64,000 nt of DNA from Campylobacter concisus (GCF_003048775.2 NZ_CP049272.1:434001-498000); one strand, 5' to 3'. Shown: positions 42,272 through 51,370, counted from the stretch's first letter. Notes: generated from the letters alone by a model not told the origin. Translations and numbers: made by a program.

Positions 42272-42300
42272 TATTCTGATAAAATTTAAAATTTTTGTGA

Positions 42301-42306
42301 TATAAT
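42301..42306 (+). promoter_or_regulatory. Probable extended -10 promoter of pal
   Basis: TGATATAAT forms an extended -10 box 30 bases before the pal ATG, so pal may have its own promoter within the Tol cluster. No -35 is evident. Confidence 0.5.
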
Positions 42307-42335
42307 TCGACCAAATTTCTAAAAAAGGATAAGGA

Positions 42336-42842
42336 ATGAAAAAAGTAGTTCTAGCAAGTGTTGCAGTTGCAACTTTATTGTTGAGCGGTTGTAGCTCAAA
42401 AAACCCTGAAGTTGATATGAATTCAAATTCAAATCAATCTGCAGACAATTCAGGTAGCATGAGTGATGCTGATAGATTAGCAGCTCTTATTGCTAACATC
42501 GAGAGTCAAGTTAAAAGTGTATACTTTGACTTTGATAAATTTAATATCAAAGCTGATCAACAAGGCGTTGTTAGCTCAAATGCATCAGTATTTAACCAAG
42601 CTGACGCTCAAGCTCTTTCTATAAAAGTAGAAGGTAACTGCGATGAGTGGGGTACAGATGAGTATAACTATGCCCTTGGTTTAAAACGTGCTAAAAGCGC
42701 TAAAGATGCTCTTGTAAGAAATGGCGTTAGTGCTGATAGAATCGCTGTAGTTAGCTTCGGCGAAAGCAATCCAGTTTGCACAGATAAAACAAAAGCTTGC
42801 GATGCTCAAAATAGACGTGCAGATTTCAAAGTACTTCCATAA
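42336..42842 (+). CDS. pal: Peptidoglycan-associated lipoprotein Pal (Omp18-like)
   Basis: Pal links the outer membrane to peptidoglycan and to the Tol proteins. The 168-residue protein has a lipoprotein signal with lipobox LLSGC (Cys at about residue 19), a Ser/Asn-rich linker and an OmpA-like domain (VYFDFDKFNIKADQ, GNCDEWGTDEYNYALGLKRAKSAKDAL, QNRRADFKVLP). The C. jejuni equivalent, as I recall, is the antigenic lipoprotein Omp18. AAGGATAAGGA precedes the start. Confidence 0.96.
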   Translation: MKKVVLASVAVATLLLSGCSSKNPEVDMNSNSNQSADNSGSMSDADRLAALIANIESQVKSVYFDFDKFNIKADQQGVVSSNASVFNQADAQALSIKVEGNCDEWGTDEYNYALGLKRAKSAKDALVRNGVSADRIAVVSFGESNPVCTDKTKACDAQNRRADFKVLP

Positions 42843-42859
42843 TTTATAATTAAATAATA

Positions 42860-43702
42860 ATGAACAAAAAATCGATTATAGTGGCTCTCATTGGAGCCAC
42901 TATCTCTATTACCTCCGGTCAAGAGATTTCAGCTTTTGATGCAGGCAATATGGATAGTGCGAATCCATATGGTCTAACTGACAATGAAAAAGCTACCCTA
43001 AATAATAAGCGAAGTGTTCAAAATATTGAAGAGAATGTGAATAGTGTTTTAGAACAACTTCAAGGTTTGCAAAGCTTGATTGAGAGCATGAGTGCTAGAA
43101 TGAATAAGCTTGAGCAGAGAATAAATGATATAGAGACGAAGGTAAATGGGGGCATAAGTGATTCTGGTGTAAGTTTGACATCACTGAAGGCTTATGTTGA
43201 TGAGACTAGAGATATACAAGACAAAAACTACAAAAATATTACTGCAGCCTTAAACAAACTAGGTGCAATAATGGATAAAAATGCTGCCCAACCAAAGCAA
43301 AATGCAAATCCAAAACAACAAAATAAGCCAACTTCAAATTTTAGTGGAAAAAGCGATAAAGATATTTTGGCTGATGGCATTAAACTTCTAAATTCTGGCA
43401 ATAGTACAGAAGCAGCTGAATATTTTGAATATTTAAATAAAAAAGGCTATAAAACTGGTGCAACAAATTATTATTTAGGTGAAGTTGCTTACAGTCAAAA
43501 ATCATACAGTACAGCTATACAATACTATAAAAAAAGCATACAGAACGAAGATAAGGCTGACTATACACCAAAACTTCTATATCACACAGCTATAAGCTTT
43601 GATAAGATAGGTGACACGCAAAGTGCAAATAGATTTTATAAGGCTTTAAAAGTCGGTTATCCAGATAGTAAAGAAGCCAAAGCCTCTCCCAATAGAAACT
43701 AA
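42860..43702 (+). CDS. cpoB: Tol-Pal coordinator CpoB (YbgF-like)
   Basis: CpoB coordinates outer-membrane constriction with septal peptidoglycan synthesis. The 280-residue protein has a signal peptide (about 1-20). A coiled coil follows (about 52-95, VLEQLQGLQSLIESMSARMNKLEQR), then a linker and a C-terminal tetratricopeptide region from about 165 (KDILADGIKLLNSGNSTEAAEYFEYLNKKGYKTGATNYYLGEVAY). It comes straight after pal, the usual position. Confidence 0.88.
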   Translation: MNKKSIIVALIGATISITSGQEISAFDAGNMDSANPYGLTDNEKATLNNKRSVQNIEENVNSVLEQLQGLQSLIESMSARMNKLEQRINDIETKVNGGISDSGVSLTSLKAYVDETRDIQDKNYKNITAALNKLGAIMDKNAAQPKQNANPKQQNKPTSNFSGKSDKDILADGIKLLNSGNSTEAAEYFEYLNKKGYKTGATNYYLGEVAYSQKSYSTAIQYYKKSIQNEDKADYTPKLLYHTAISFDKIGDTQSANRFYKALKVGYPDSKEAKASPNRN

Positions 43703-43720
43703 ATTTTAATCTTTTTTAGA

Positions 43721-43726
43721 TATAAT
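43721..43726 (+). promoter_or_regulatory. Probable -10 box of slyD
   Basis: TATAAT preceded by T-rich DNA lies 39 bases before the slyD start, and AAGGAGAT is the ribosome-binding site. Confidence 0.45.
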
Positions 43727-43764
43727 CCCACATTAATCAAAAAACCAAATCTAAGGAGATTATT

Positions 43765-44361
43765 GTGAGTAAAGATCAAGTTATAACTATGTTTTACGAA
43801 CTAAAAGATGCTAATACTGGTGAAATTTTAGAGTCAAACATGCAAGAAGGTGGCCAAATTTCGTTTATAACAGGGCATGGCCATATTATAGAAAAGCTTG
43901 AAGAAGAAGTAAGCAAATTAAAATCAGGCGAAAGAGCAACTATAAGCGTAAAGGCAGCAGAGGGTTGTGGTGAATATAATAACGAAGCCATTCAGTCGTT
44001 ACCAAAAGAGCAATTTGCTGGTATAGATTTACATGAAGGAATGGAGCTTTTTGGTCAAAATGAGGATGGCTCAAGTGTTCGTGTCATTGTTAAAGAGATC
44101 AAAGATGACGAAGTAACAGTTGATTTTAATCACCCATATGCTGGTAAAGATTTGCTATTTAATGTTGAAGTTTTAGAAGTTAGAGATGCGACAGAAGATG
44201 AAAAAGCAACAGGCATGGTAGCTGGGGCTCATACTTGCGGTTGCGGTGGTCACGATCATGAGCATGAGCATGAGTGCTGCGGAGGTCATGGACACGGTCA
44301 TGGACATGGACACGAGGATGGTGGTTGCGGTTGCGGTGGACACGGACATCACCATCACTAA
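43765..44361 (+). CDS. slyD: FKBP-type peptidyl-prolyl isomerase SlyD with metal-binding tail
   Basis: SlyD is a cytoplasmic prolyl isomerase and chaperone that delivers nickel, for example to hydrogenase. The 198-residue protein has the FKBP half-domains with an inserted flap (VITMFYELKDANTGEILESN, the GHGHIIEKLEEEVSKLKSGE turn, HPYAGKDLLFNVEV). From about residue 152 it has a tail of about 45 residues made almost wholly of His, Cys and Gly (CGCGGHDHEHEHECCGG, then GHGHGHGHGH). No signal peptide is present. The start is GTG, 5 bases after AAGGAGAT. Confidence 0.94.
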   Translation: MSKDQVITMFYELKDANTGEILESNMQEGGQISFITGHGHIIEKLEEEVSKLKSGERATISVKAAEGCGEYNNEAIQSLPKEQFAGIDLHEGMELFGQNEDGSSVRVIVKEIKDDEVTVDFNHPYAGKDLLFNVEVLEVRDATEDEKATGMVAGAHTCGCGGHDHEHEHECCGGHGHGHGHGHEDGGCGCGGHGHHHH

Positions 44362-44370
44362 GAAGCTAAA

Positions 44371-45300
44371 ATGAAAAAATTTGCTTTTGTTTTTGCGGGC
44401 CAAGGCTCGCAAAGTATTGGTATGGGAAAAGACTTTTACGAAAATTTTTCTACTGCTAAGTTACTTTTAAATGATGCTTGTAATGACACTGGCATTGATT
44501 ACAAAGAGCTTTTATTTACACAAAACGATAAGTTAGATAAAACAGAATTTACTCAGCCAGCTATTGTTTTAAACTCACTAATGACTTATTTGGCTTTTTC
44601 AAATTTTATTAAAGAAAAACCAGAATTTAGTCTTGGGCACTCACTTGGAGAATTTACCGCTCTTGCAGTTAGTGGAGCATTTAATTTTATTGATGCGATT
44701 AGGCTTGTGAATTTACGTGGTAAATTTATGCAAGAAGCCTGCGTTGGCAAAGATGCTGGCATGATGGCAGTTCTTGGACTTAGTGATGAAGTGGTTGAAG
44801 AAATTTGTAAAAAAGCAAGAGAAGAAGGTTTGCAAATTTATGCTGCAAACTACAACTGCGATGGACAAATCGTTGTCGCTGGTGTAAGAGCCGATCTTGC
44901 TAGCTATGAAGCAAAATTTAAAGAAGCTGGCGCAAAAAGAGCAATGCTTTTAAATATGTCAGTAGCAAGCCATTGTCCGATACTTGAGCCAGCTAGTGTT
45001 AGGTTGGCAAGTGAGCTTGAGAGTACTTTGGCTGCCAAATTTTCTCCAGTTGTCTCAAACGTAAATGCTAAAATTTATACCGATAAAAGTGAAGCACTAG
45101 TTCTGCTAAAAGAGCAGCTAATAAAACCAGTTTGCTATAAACAAAGCATTAAAAACTATGAAAATAATGTTGATTGTTTTATCGAGCTTGGTGCTGCGAC
45201 GTTAAAGGGCATCAATAAAAAAATTACTGAAAAGCCAACTTATAGTATTACTGATATGGCAAGTCTTGAAGAAGTTGTGAAAATTTTGGAGGAGAGATGA
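44371..45300 (+). CDS. fabD: Malonyl-CoA--ACP transacylase
   Basis: FabD moves malonyl from CoA to acyl carrier protein to start fatty-acid elongation. The 309-residue protein begins AFVFAGQGSQSIGMGKDFY, has the nucleophile motif LGHSLGEFTAL (Ser) and the catalytic histidine in MSVASHCPILEPA. It lies 9 bases after slyD and overlaps mtnN by four bases. Confidence 0.96.
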   Translation: MKKFAFVFAGQGSQSIGMGKDFYENFSTAKLLLNDACNDTGIDYKELLFTQNDKLDKTEFTQPAIVLNSLMTYLAFSNFIKEKPEFSLGHSLGEFTALAVSGAFNFIDAIRLVNLRGKFMQEACVGKDAGMMAVLGLSDEVVEEICKKAREEGLQIYAANYNCDGQIVVAGVRADLASYEAKFKEAGAKRAMLLNMSVASHCPILEPASVRLASELESTLAAKFSPVVSNVNAKIYTDKSEALVLLKEQLIKPVCYKQSIKNYENNVDCFIELGAATLKGINKKITEKPTYSITDMASLEEVVKILEER

Positions 45301-45980
45301 TAGCGATACTAGGAGCTATGCAAGAGGAGATAACACCGATCCTGGAAATGGTTGGTGAATATAAAACTGTTCAATATGCAAATAATAAATTTTACTTAGC
45401 AAACTATAAAGGAAAAGAGCTAGTCATTGCCTATTCAAAGATAGGCAAAGTAAATGCAGCTATAACAGCAACTTTGATGATAGAAAAATTTAAGGCCTCA
45501 AAGTTGCTCTTTACTGGCGTAGCTGGCTCACTTGATGAGAGTTTAAAAATAGGCGATATGCTTTATGCTACTAGCTTAGTGCAACATGATCTTGATATTA
45601 CGGCTTTTGGCCATCCTTATGGCTATGTGCCAGGCACAAGCATCTTTGTCAAAAGTGATGAAAGGCTAAATGAACTGGCAAAAAAGATAGCCGATAAAAA
45701 AGATATGAGCTTAAGTGCTGGTATTATTGCGACCGGAGATCAGTTTATCTGTGATAATGAAAAGAAAAATTGGATAAAAAAGATATTTAATGCGAGCGCT
45801 ACTGAGATGGAAGGTGCTAGCGTTGCATTAGTTTGCGAAACACTTGGTGTGCCATTTTTTATACTAAGAGCTATCAGCGATGGAGCTGGTGATGCAGCAG
45901 AGTTTGACTTTGATAAATTTTTGCAAGATTCAGCAAATGTTAGTGCAAAATTTATACTTGAAATGGTAGAAAATTTATGA
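45297..45980 (+). CDS. mtnN: MTA/SAH nucleosidase (aminofutalosine hydrolase)
   Basis: MtnN (Pfs) cleaves adenine from methylthioadenosine and S-adenosylhomocysteine. In Campylobacter and Helicobacter the same enzyme also hydrolyses aminodeoxyfutalosine for menaquinone synthesis. The 227-residue protein begins IAILGAMQEEITPIL. It has FTGVAGSLDESLKIGD, the substrate-binding ATEMEGASVA and the catalytic aspartate in RAISDGAGD. It overlaps both neighbours by four bases. Confidence 0.95.
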   Translation: MIAILGAMQEEITPILEMVGEYKTVQYANNKFYLANYKGKELVIAYSKIGKVNAAITATLMIEKFKASKLLFTGVAGSLDESLKIGDMLYATSLVQHDLDITAFGHPYGYVPGTSIFVKSDERLNELAKKIADKKDMSLSAGIIATGDQFICDNEKKNWIKKIFNASATEMEGASVALVCETLGVPFFILRAISDGAGDAAEFDFDKFLQDSANVSAKFILEMVENL

Positions 45981-46735
45981 TAGAGCTTAGCAAAAGGCTT
46001 CTTAGGCAAGTTGGTCAGACAAATGCCAGATACAAGATGATAGAGGGCGGAGATAAGATCTTGCTTGGTCTTAGCGGTGGTAAAGATAGCCTCGCACTAG
46101 CTCACGTACTAAAGCATATCCAAAACGTTACACCTGAAAAATTTGAGTTTAAAGCAGTAACACTAAGCTACGGCATGGGTGAGGACTACGCTTATCTTAC
46201 GAAGCATTGCAATGAGCACGGAATAGAGCATGAAGTGATAGATAGCTCAATCTTTGAGATTTCAAAAGAGAAAATCCGTAAGAATTCCAGTTTTTGTAGT
46301 TTCTTTTCTCGTATGAGAAGAGGTTATCTTTATACTTACGCCTTAAAACATGGTTTTAATAAACTTGCGATTGCTCATCATTTAGACGATGCAGCGGAGA
46401 GCTTTTTTATGAACTTTACATATAATGGTGCACTAAGGACGCTTGCTCCAAAATATACTGCAAAAAATGGAATCACGGTTATTAGGCCATTTATCTTCGT
46501 TCGCGAGAGACAGCTTCGCGAAAATGCTATCAAAAATGAATTAAGAGTTATCGGTGATGAAGCATGCCCTGCAATGAGATTTGACGTAAAGATGCCGCAT
46601 GCTAGGTATGAAACCAAACAGCTTTTAGCAACCTTAGAAAAAGAAAATCCAAAGCTTTTTACTTCGCTAAAAGCATCATTTGAAAATATCCATACTGATA
46701 CTTTTTTTGCTCTCAATAGCAGTAGTGAAGAGTAA
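45977..46735 (+). CDS. TtcA-like PP-loop ATPase, probable tRNA thiolation enzyme
   Basis: This 252-residue protein matches TtcA, which makes 2-thiocytidine at tRNA position 32. It has the PP-loop SGGKDS (33-38), the HHLDDAAESFFMNF segment and FSRMRRGYLY. The paired cysteines that hold the Fe-S cluster in TtcA are only half kept: C107 is followed by F110 in place of the second cysteine (CSFFSR), and C197 by M200 (CPAM). It may bind a cluster differently or have another substrate. It is the last gene of the block, coupled to mtnN. Confidence 0.75.
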   Translation: MIELSKRLLRQVGQTNARYKMIEGGDKILLGLSGGKDSLALAHVLKHIQNVTPEKFEFKAVTLSYGMGEDYAYLTKHCNEHGIEHEVIDSSIFEISKEKIRKNSSFCSFFSRMRRGYLYTYALKHGFNKLAIAHHLDDAAESFFMNFTYNGALRTLAPKYTAKNGITVIRPFIFVRERQLRENAIKNELRVIGDEACPAMRFDVKMPHARYETKQLLATLEKENPKLFTSLKASFENIHTDTFFALNSSSEE

Positions 46736-46967
46736 AATTTTACTTGTTTTTTGGGACTAATCCCAAGAAGCAAGCTGTAAATATTTCTATTTTAATTAGC
46801 TCGTATCAAAATAAATAAAAAAATGTATGAATAGATGAAATTCTTGTACTTGTTAATAAATCAAAACTGTCATATACAACAAATACAAAAGCATTTAGTG
46901 CAAAAAGCTACTGGTTAGAATTTTATAACTTAGAAAATTGAAGCTTAAAAAATAGTCATAATAGAGT

Positions 46968-47582
46968 TTAAAGTCCGTCAAGTAAAATTTTATAAAGTCG
47001 GTTTATCTCATCATCATTTAGCTCGATCGTGCTTTTTGTATCAAACAAATTTTTGATCTTGCTAGTGTCAAATTCGCTCCTATCAAGGCAGTGCTTATGA
47101 GAGGGCAAAAAGCCACGAGTTAGGCAAAGCTCGTTTTCTATCTCCTCATCGCAGATAAAGCACTCAAGCTCGCTGTGAAGCCTGCCTTCATACTCTAAAA
47201 TTTTGACGTAGCTTTCGATGATAAGGCGTTTTGGATTTTGCAGCTGCATCTGTTTGGCGCAACGATCAAGCTCGTTAAAATAAATTTCATCAAGCTGCTC
47301 GACCTCTTTTAGATGATCATAAAGTAGGCGCATGAACTGCTGCCAAATGATGAGCTTGTCTCGCTCTAACAGCCATTTAAAGCCAAGATGAAGTATGCTT
47401 CTAAGCTTTGGTAGAAATTTTGCCTCTTGCTCTAGCTCAAAGTCGATCTTGTAGCCGGTCATGATATTTGAGTGGCGTGCGCCAAAAAATCTATATGACT
47501 TTACGAGCAAATTTGGCGTTAGCACAAAGACTAAAAGGTCCTCGTCTCTGACCTTTTGCACGCGCAGGATATAGCCTTGCAT
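46968..47582 (-). CDS. recO: DNA repair protein RecO
   Basis: RecO helps load RecA on SSB-coated DNA in gap repair. The 204-residue protein is short for the family, as in other Campylobacterota. It begins QGYILRVQKVRDEDLLVFVLTPN (OB fold) and has a C-terminal region with four cysteines (CFICDEE, ELCLTRG, HKHC) that could form a zinc site. Its ATG touches the stop codon of dus, so the two are co-translated. Confidence 0.8.
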   Translation of the reverse strand: MQGYILRVQKVRDEDLLVFVLTPNLLVKSYRFFGARHSNIMTGYKIDFELEQEAKFLPKLRSILHLGFKWLLERDKLIIWQQFMRLLYDHLKEVEQLDEIYFNELDRCAKQMQLQNPKRLIIESYVKILEYEGRLHSELECFICDEEIENELCLTRGFLPSHKHCLDRSEFDTSKIKNLFDTKSTIELNDDEINRLYKILLDGL

Positions 47583-48506
47583 CTAGGCAAAAAACTCCCT
47601 TATACGCTCTCTCATCACATGGGCGTCTTTGATGAAATTTATATCGTTTCTAAAGGTTGTTGCACCGTCGATACCCTTGCTGTACTGATGCAAATGCTTT
47701 CTAAATATGCAAAGCCCATGCTCTCCGTAGTGCTCGATCATCGCATCAAAGTGAGCTAGGATTATCTTTTGTTTTAGCGCCTTATCTACGCTAGTTTTGG
47801 TCTTTATCTCGTGAAATATCCAAGGATTACCAATACTCGCTCTACCTATCATTAGGGCATCGCACTTTGTAAGGTTTAAAATTTCATCTGCATTTTGTGC
47901 GTTTATATCGCCATTTGCGACGACTGGAATTTTTACACTCGCCTTTACTCTAGCGATCGCTTCGTAATCAACCTTTGCGCTGTATCCACCAGCTCTGGTG
48001 CGCCCATGGACTGCGATATAGTTTGCGCCGGCTTCTTCGCAGGCTTTTGCTATCTTTTCTTCATTTTTATCGTTAAAGCCAAGTCTAAATTTAACGCTTA
48101 GGCTCTCTTTTTTTGAGACGCTTTTTATGGCTGAGATTATATTTTGAAGCTTGTCAAGATCGTTTAGTAAAGCAGAACCCGCTCCTTGTTTAACGACCTT
48201 TGGCACAGGGCAGCCGCAGTTTAGATCCAGCCCATAAATTCCATCAAATTTATTGATTATCTGCGCGGCTTTTTTTATATTTTCTATATCGCTACCAGCT
48301 ATTTGAACGACGTAGGGCTCTTCGTTTGGGGATTTTTTAAGCATTTCAAGCGTTTTGTCACTGCTCTCATAGACCAAGGCATTTGCGCTGATCATTTCGC
48401 TAACAGTGACATCGCAGCCAAATTTCTTAACTACGCTTCTTAGTGGCAAGTCAGAAAAGCCAGCAAGAGGCGCTAAGAAAAGTGGCTTTTTGCTAAAGTC
48501 TATCAT
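47583..48506 (-). CDS. dus: tRNA-dihydrouridine synthase
   Basis: This FMN enzyme reduces uridines in the tRNA D loop. The 307-residue protein has the TIM-barrel start PLFLAPLAGFSDLPLR, the active-site loop LDLNCGCPVPKVVKQGAGSALL with the catalytic cysteine, VKFRLGF, VHGRTRAGGYSAKVDY and VANGDINAQNADEIL with MIGRASIGNPWIF for FMN phosphate. DusB is the closest E. coli type, but site specificity is not clear. It overlaps the upstream membrane-protein gene by four bases. Confidence 0.93.
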   Translation of the reverse strand: MIDFSKKPLFLAPLAGFSDLPLRSVVKKFGCDVTVSEMISANALVYESSDKTLEMLKKSPNEEPYVVQIAGSDIENIKKAAQIINKFDGIYGLDLNCGCPVPKVVKQGAGSALLNDLDKLQNIISAIKSVSKKESLSVKFRLGFNDKNEEKIAKACEEAGANYIAVHGRTRAGGYSAKVDYEAIARVKASVKIPVVANGDINAQNADEILNLTKCDALMIGRASIGNPWIFHEIKTKTSVDKALKQKIILAHFDAMIEHYGEHGLCIFRKHLHQYSKGIDGATTFRNDINFIKDAHVMRERIREFFA

Positions 48507-49501
48507 TTAAAAAATAACGAGCTAGGCACCATTTTGCCGTTATCTCGTAAAAACAGCAAGACCTTTATCTCTTTAAACTCATCTGGGTCGCTACCTTCGA
48601 TAGCCTCTCTTACTTTATCAAGCATCTGAAGCTCAAATAGCGCATATACGTAAGCCTCATCAGCATCAGCATGGATGCTTTTTAGCTTCTCAAAGATGCC
48701 GATAAATGCGTCTGGTTTTAGCTTATTTTTAAGCATTATGGCTGCTTTGTCGTATTGAGTTTTTGTCACTTTTACGTTGTTTAAAAGATCAAAAATTTCA
48801 TCACTGCTTAGATCGATCTCGTCATTTACAAATCGGGTAATAATAAGCATTATATCTTCACTTGCTAGCTCAAAATTTAATCTTTTGATTTCGCTAAAAG
48901 AAGCTACTTTTATGAGTTTATCAAATGCAGCTTTTTTAAGGCTCTCGTTTTGATCTTGATTTTTAAGTATGTCAAGATAATAAGTAGGTAGTTGCTCGAT
49001 TTTATTTAGCTCATTTAGGATATTCAACTTGCTATCTTTTGCTAGTCTAAATTTCTTTAGATCGACGATCTCTTTATTTTTTATACTTTTTATAGTTTGT
49101 AAGATATTGTTTATCTCGGCATCATCTACACCGACATCTTTAAGCTCGCCTACTGGTGAGATAGAACGAGTAAGCTGTGAGGCGATCTTGTAAGTGTCGG
49201 TTTTAAAGTCTTTATTGCTCTCAAAGCCAAGAAGCGTCTCTTTGGCTAAATCTTTATAAAGCTGGCTATCTTTTTTGATCCATTTTTTATATCTATAAAA
49301 AGCATATCCATGATAAGCGATATGAAGTAGGGCAAGAAGTGCTAAAACAGCTACTGGAAGAGCGACCCAAATAGCAATTGGCAAAGTTATAGTTTGGCCT
49401 AAAAGCTCAAATGTGTAATCAGAACTATTAAGAGAATAAGTAAGCCCTGCAACAACTACTATGTAGATTATGCAATAGACGAGAAATTTTCTAGTTTTCA
49501 T
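48503..49501 (-). CDS. Conserved membrane protein, unknown function
   Basis: The 332-residue protein has two N-terminal membrane helices (about 7-23 and 40-65) joined by a short loop with a predicted extracytoplasmic part. A long cytoplasmic helical domain rich in Lys, Asp and Leu follows, with repeats of short amphipathic helices. I do not recognise a family. It lies in a coupled group with dus and recO and 9 bases downstream of dksA, so it is expressed with these RNA and DNA maintenance genes. Confidence 0.75.
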   Translation of the reverse strand: MKTRKFLVYCIIYIVVVAGLTYSLNSSDYTFELLGQTITLPIAIWVALPVAVLALLALLHIAYHGYAFYRYKKWIKKDSQLYKDLAKETLLGFESNKDFKTDTYKIASQLTRSISPVGELKDVGVDDAEINNILQTIKSIKNKEIVDLKKFRLAKDSKLNILNELNKIEQLPTYYLDILKNQDQNESLKKAAFDKLIKVASFSEIKRLNFELASEDIMLIITRFVNDEIDLSSDEIFDLLNNVKVTKTQYDKAAIMLKNKLKPDAFIGIFEKLKSIHADADEAYVYALFELQMLDKVREAIEGSDPDEFKEIKVLLFLRDNGKMVPSSLFFK

Positions 49502-49510
49502 ATTTTCTCC

Positions 49511-49867
49511 TTAGTTTTTTGCTGTTTTTTCGATTATTTCACGGCAAGTTATGCAGTATTTTGCATGTGGTTTTACCTTTAGTCGCGGTATGCTGATCTC
49601 CTCTTCACACATATCACAAATCCCATAAGTTTTATTTGCTATCTTCTCTAGTGCTTCATCTATTTCTGATAGCTCCGCTCTTTGTTGTGTCGAGATCGAA
49701 TGCTCTATTAGCTGGTCTGTATTTACTGAGGCTATATCAAACTCATCGCTTACACCACTATCTCTTAAGCCATTTACTTCAACAGATGAATCATAGATAT
49801 TTTTTTTGATCTGTAATTTTCTTTCTTCAAGTAATTTTTTAAAAAAATTTAGCTCAGTTTGTGTCAT
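49511..49867 (-). CDS. dksA: DksA-family transcription regulator
   Basis: DksA binds the RNA polymerase secondary channel and, with ppGpp, adjusts rRNA and stress-gene transcription. The 118-residue protein has an N-terminal coiled-coil hairpin (about 1-75), with DIASVNTDQLIEHSI and LSEIDEALEKIANKTYGICDMC. A C4 zinc finger (CDMC, then CITC) follows. It is shorter than E. coli DksA (151 residues), normal for Campylobacter. It follows rlmH by 10 bases. Confidence 0.92.
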   Translation of the reverse strand: MTQTELNFFKKLLEERKLQIKKNIYDSSVEVNGLRDSGVSDEFDIASVNTDQLIEHSISTQQRAELSEIDEALEKIANKTYGICDMCEEEISIPRLKVKPHAKYCITCREIIEKTAKN

Positions 49868-49877
49868 TTATATTCCT

Positions 49878-50333
49878 TTATTTGTGGTATGGGTGGTTTG
49901 CATTTATGCAAAGTGCTCTAAAAATTTGCTCAAAAAGTACAAGCTTGGCAACCTTATGCGCCATCGTCATCTTGCTTAAGCTTATGATTTTTTGCGCTTT
50001 ATTCTTTAAATTTTGGCTAAGGCCGTAAGCTCCACCTATGAAAAAGTTAATTTGTGAATTTGAGTTTAAAATTTGTGCGAATTCTTGGCTGTCAAGTTGC
50101 AAGCCATTTTCATCAAGCATTACGCAAAAGCCTTTTAAATTTGGCTCATAAATTTCATCATAAGCTCTTAATGCTTCACTTTTTCCAGTGCTTTGAGCTT
50201 TTGCTATTTTTTCATTGAAAAAGACTTTATCGTTTATCTTGGCAAATTTTGCACTCATTTTTATATATTCTTGTATTTCGTTTTCAAAGTTGTCACGTGA
50301 TGATTTTTGAATGCTAAAAACTGAAATTTCCAA
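49878..50333 (-). CDS. rlmH: 23S rRNA (pseudouridine-1915-N3) methyltransferase
   Basis: RlmH methylates pseudouridine 1915 in helix 69 of 23S rRNA. The 151-residue SPOUT protein contains the SAM-binding [12 protein letters not shown] loop and the C-terminal knot [31 protein letters not shown], both signatures of the family. It lies 2 bases downstream of accD and upstream of dksA. Confidence 0.95.
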   Translation of the reverse strand: MEISVFSIQKSSRDNFENEIQEYIKMSAKFAKINDKVFFNEKIAKAQSTGKSEALRAYDEIYEPNLKGFCVMLDENGLQLDSQEFAQILNSNSQINFFIGGAYGLSQNLKNKAQKIISLSKMTMAHKVAKLVLFEQIFRALCINANHPYHK

Positions 50334-50335
50334 AT

Positions 50336-51250
50336 TTAGCCTTTGGTTTTTAGCTTTAGTTCAAAGTTATTTCCGCTCTCATCTTGGTTATCTTTTTGAT
50401 GTATTGTCTTATTATTTGTGAGAAATTTAACCATATCGCTTATATATTTTTTATGTTCGCTTCTTGGCACAATAGCATCGATTAAGCCATGTTCTAATAA
50501 AAACTCGGCTCTTTGAAATCCCTCTGGAAGGTCAGCACCAATGGTTTGTTTGATGACCCTTTGACCGGCAAAGCCTATTAAAGCGCCAGGTTCAGCGATT
50601 ATTAGATCTCCAAGCCAAGCAAAAGAGGCGCTAACACCACCCATTGTCGGATCAGTAAGTATTGAGATATAAGGTAGTTTCGCTTCATCAAGTAGTTTTA
50701 AAGCAGCTGATGTCTTTGACATTTGCATCAAAGAAAATGTACTCTCTTGCATTCTAGCTCCACCTGAAGCGCTCACTATGACTAAAGCTTGGCGTTTTTC
50801 TATTGCCCGTTTTATCGCCCTTACGATCTTTTCACCCTCAACTGAAGCTAGCGAACCACCCATGAAGCCAAAGTCAAAAACAACTAGCTGGATCTCTTGT
50901 CCGTCGCATTTACCTTCGCCACATATCACTGAGCTTGTGCGTCCTGTTTTTTCTTTATTTTCTGTGATTCTTTTTTTGTATGATTTTTTATCAACAAAAT
51001 TTAATGGATCTACCGGTTTTAAATTTGCGTCAAATTCTACAAAGCTATCTTCATCACAGATCAAATTTATGCGATCAGTAGCTTTTAGTCTCATATGATA
51101 ACCGCATTTTGGGCATACATTAAAACAAGCTTCAACTTCTTTGTAGTACATCAGTGAGTGACAATTATCGCATTTTACCCAGTGTGTAGGTGCTTCTTCT
51201 GGACGAGGTTGAGCTTTTCTTATCTTTGAAAAAATGTCTGAGAAATTCAT
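50336..51250 (-). CDS. accD: Acetyl-CoA carboxylase carboxyltransferase subunit beta
   Basis: AccD with AccA transfers the carboxyl group from biotin to acetyl-CoA, making malonyl-CoA. The 304-residue protein has an N-terminal C4 zinc ribbon (CDNC, CPKC), crotonase-fold motifs [19 protein letters not shown] and [18 protein letters not shown], and [13 protein letters not shown]. The start at ATG 51250 gives [27 protein letters not shown], the usual N-terminus. A GTG four codons upstream (51262) is possible but has no better ribosome-binding site. Confidence 0.96.
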   Translation of the reverse strand: MNFSDIFSKIRKAQPRPEEAPTHWVKCDNCHSLMYYKEVEACFNVCPKCGYHMRLKATDRINLICDEDSFVEFDANLKPVDPLNFVDKKSYKKRITENKEKTGRTSSVICGEGKCDGQEIQLVVFDFGFMGGSLASVEGEKIVRAIKRAIEKRQALVIVSASGGARMQESTFSLMQMSKTSAALKLLDEAKLPYISILTDPTMGGVSASFAWLGDLIIAEPGALIGFAGQRVIKQTIGADLPEGFQRAEFLLEHGLIDAIVPRSEHKKYISDMVKFLTNNKTIHQKDNQDESGNNFELKLKTKG

Positions 51251-51344
51251 ATTTTTACCCACTTATATTAAAAATTGTGGGATTATATCTAATGTTTGCC
51301 TTGCTTTTTCTTATATGACTTAAAGTTTATTTATTTGTGGAGGT

Positions 51345-51370
51345 TTAAAGGGGCAAGTTAGCCCCTTTAA
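51345..51370 (-). terminator. Strong hairpin terminator after bamA
   Basis: A perfect 10-base stem (TTAAAGGGGC at 51345-51354 with GCCCCTTTAA at 51361-51370) surrounds a 6-base loop, 10 bases beyond the bamA stop. The T residues are within the distal arm when read on the minus strand. Confidence 0.75.

Noticed and set aside
46751-46766. Hairpin TTGGGA-CTAA-TCCCAA just after the TtcA-like gene
   Set aside because: The T run lies upstream of the stem on the + strand, and on the - strand A residues follow, so it does not look like an intrinsic terminator in either direction.
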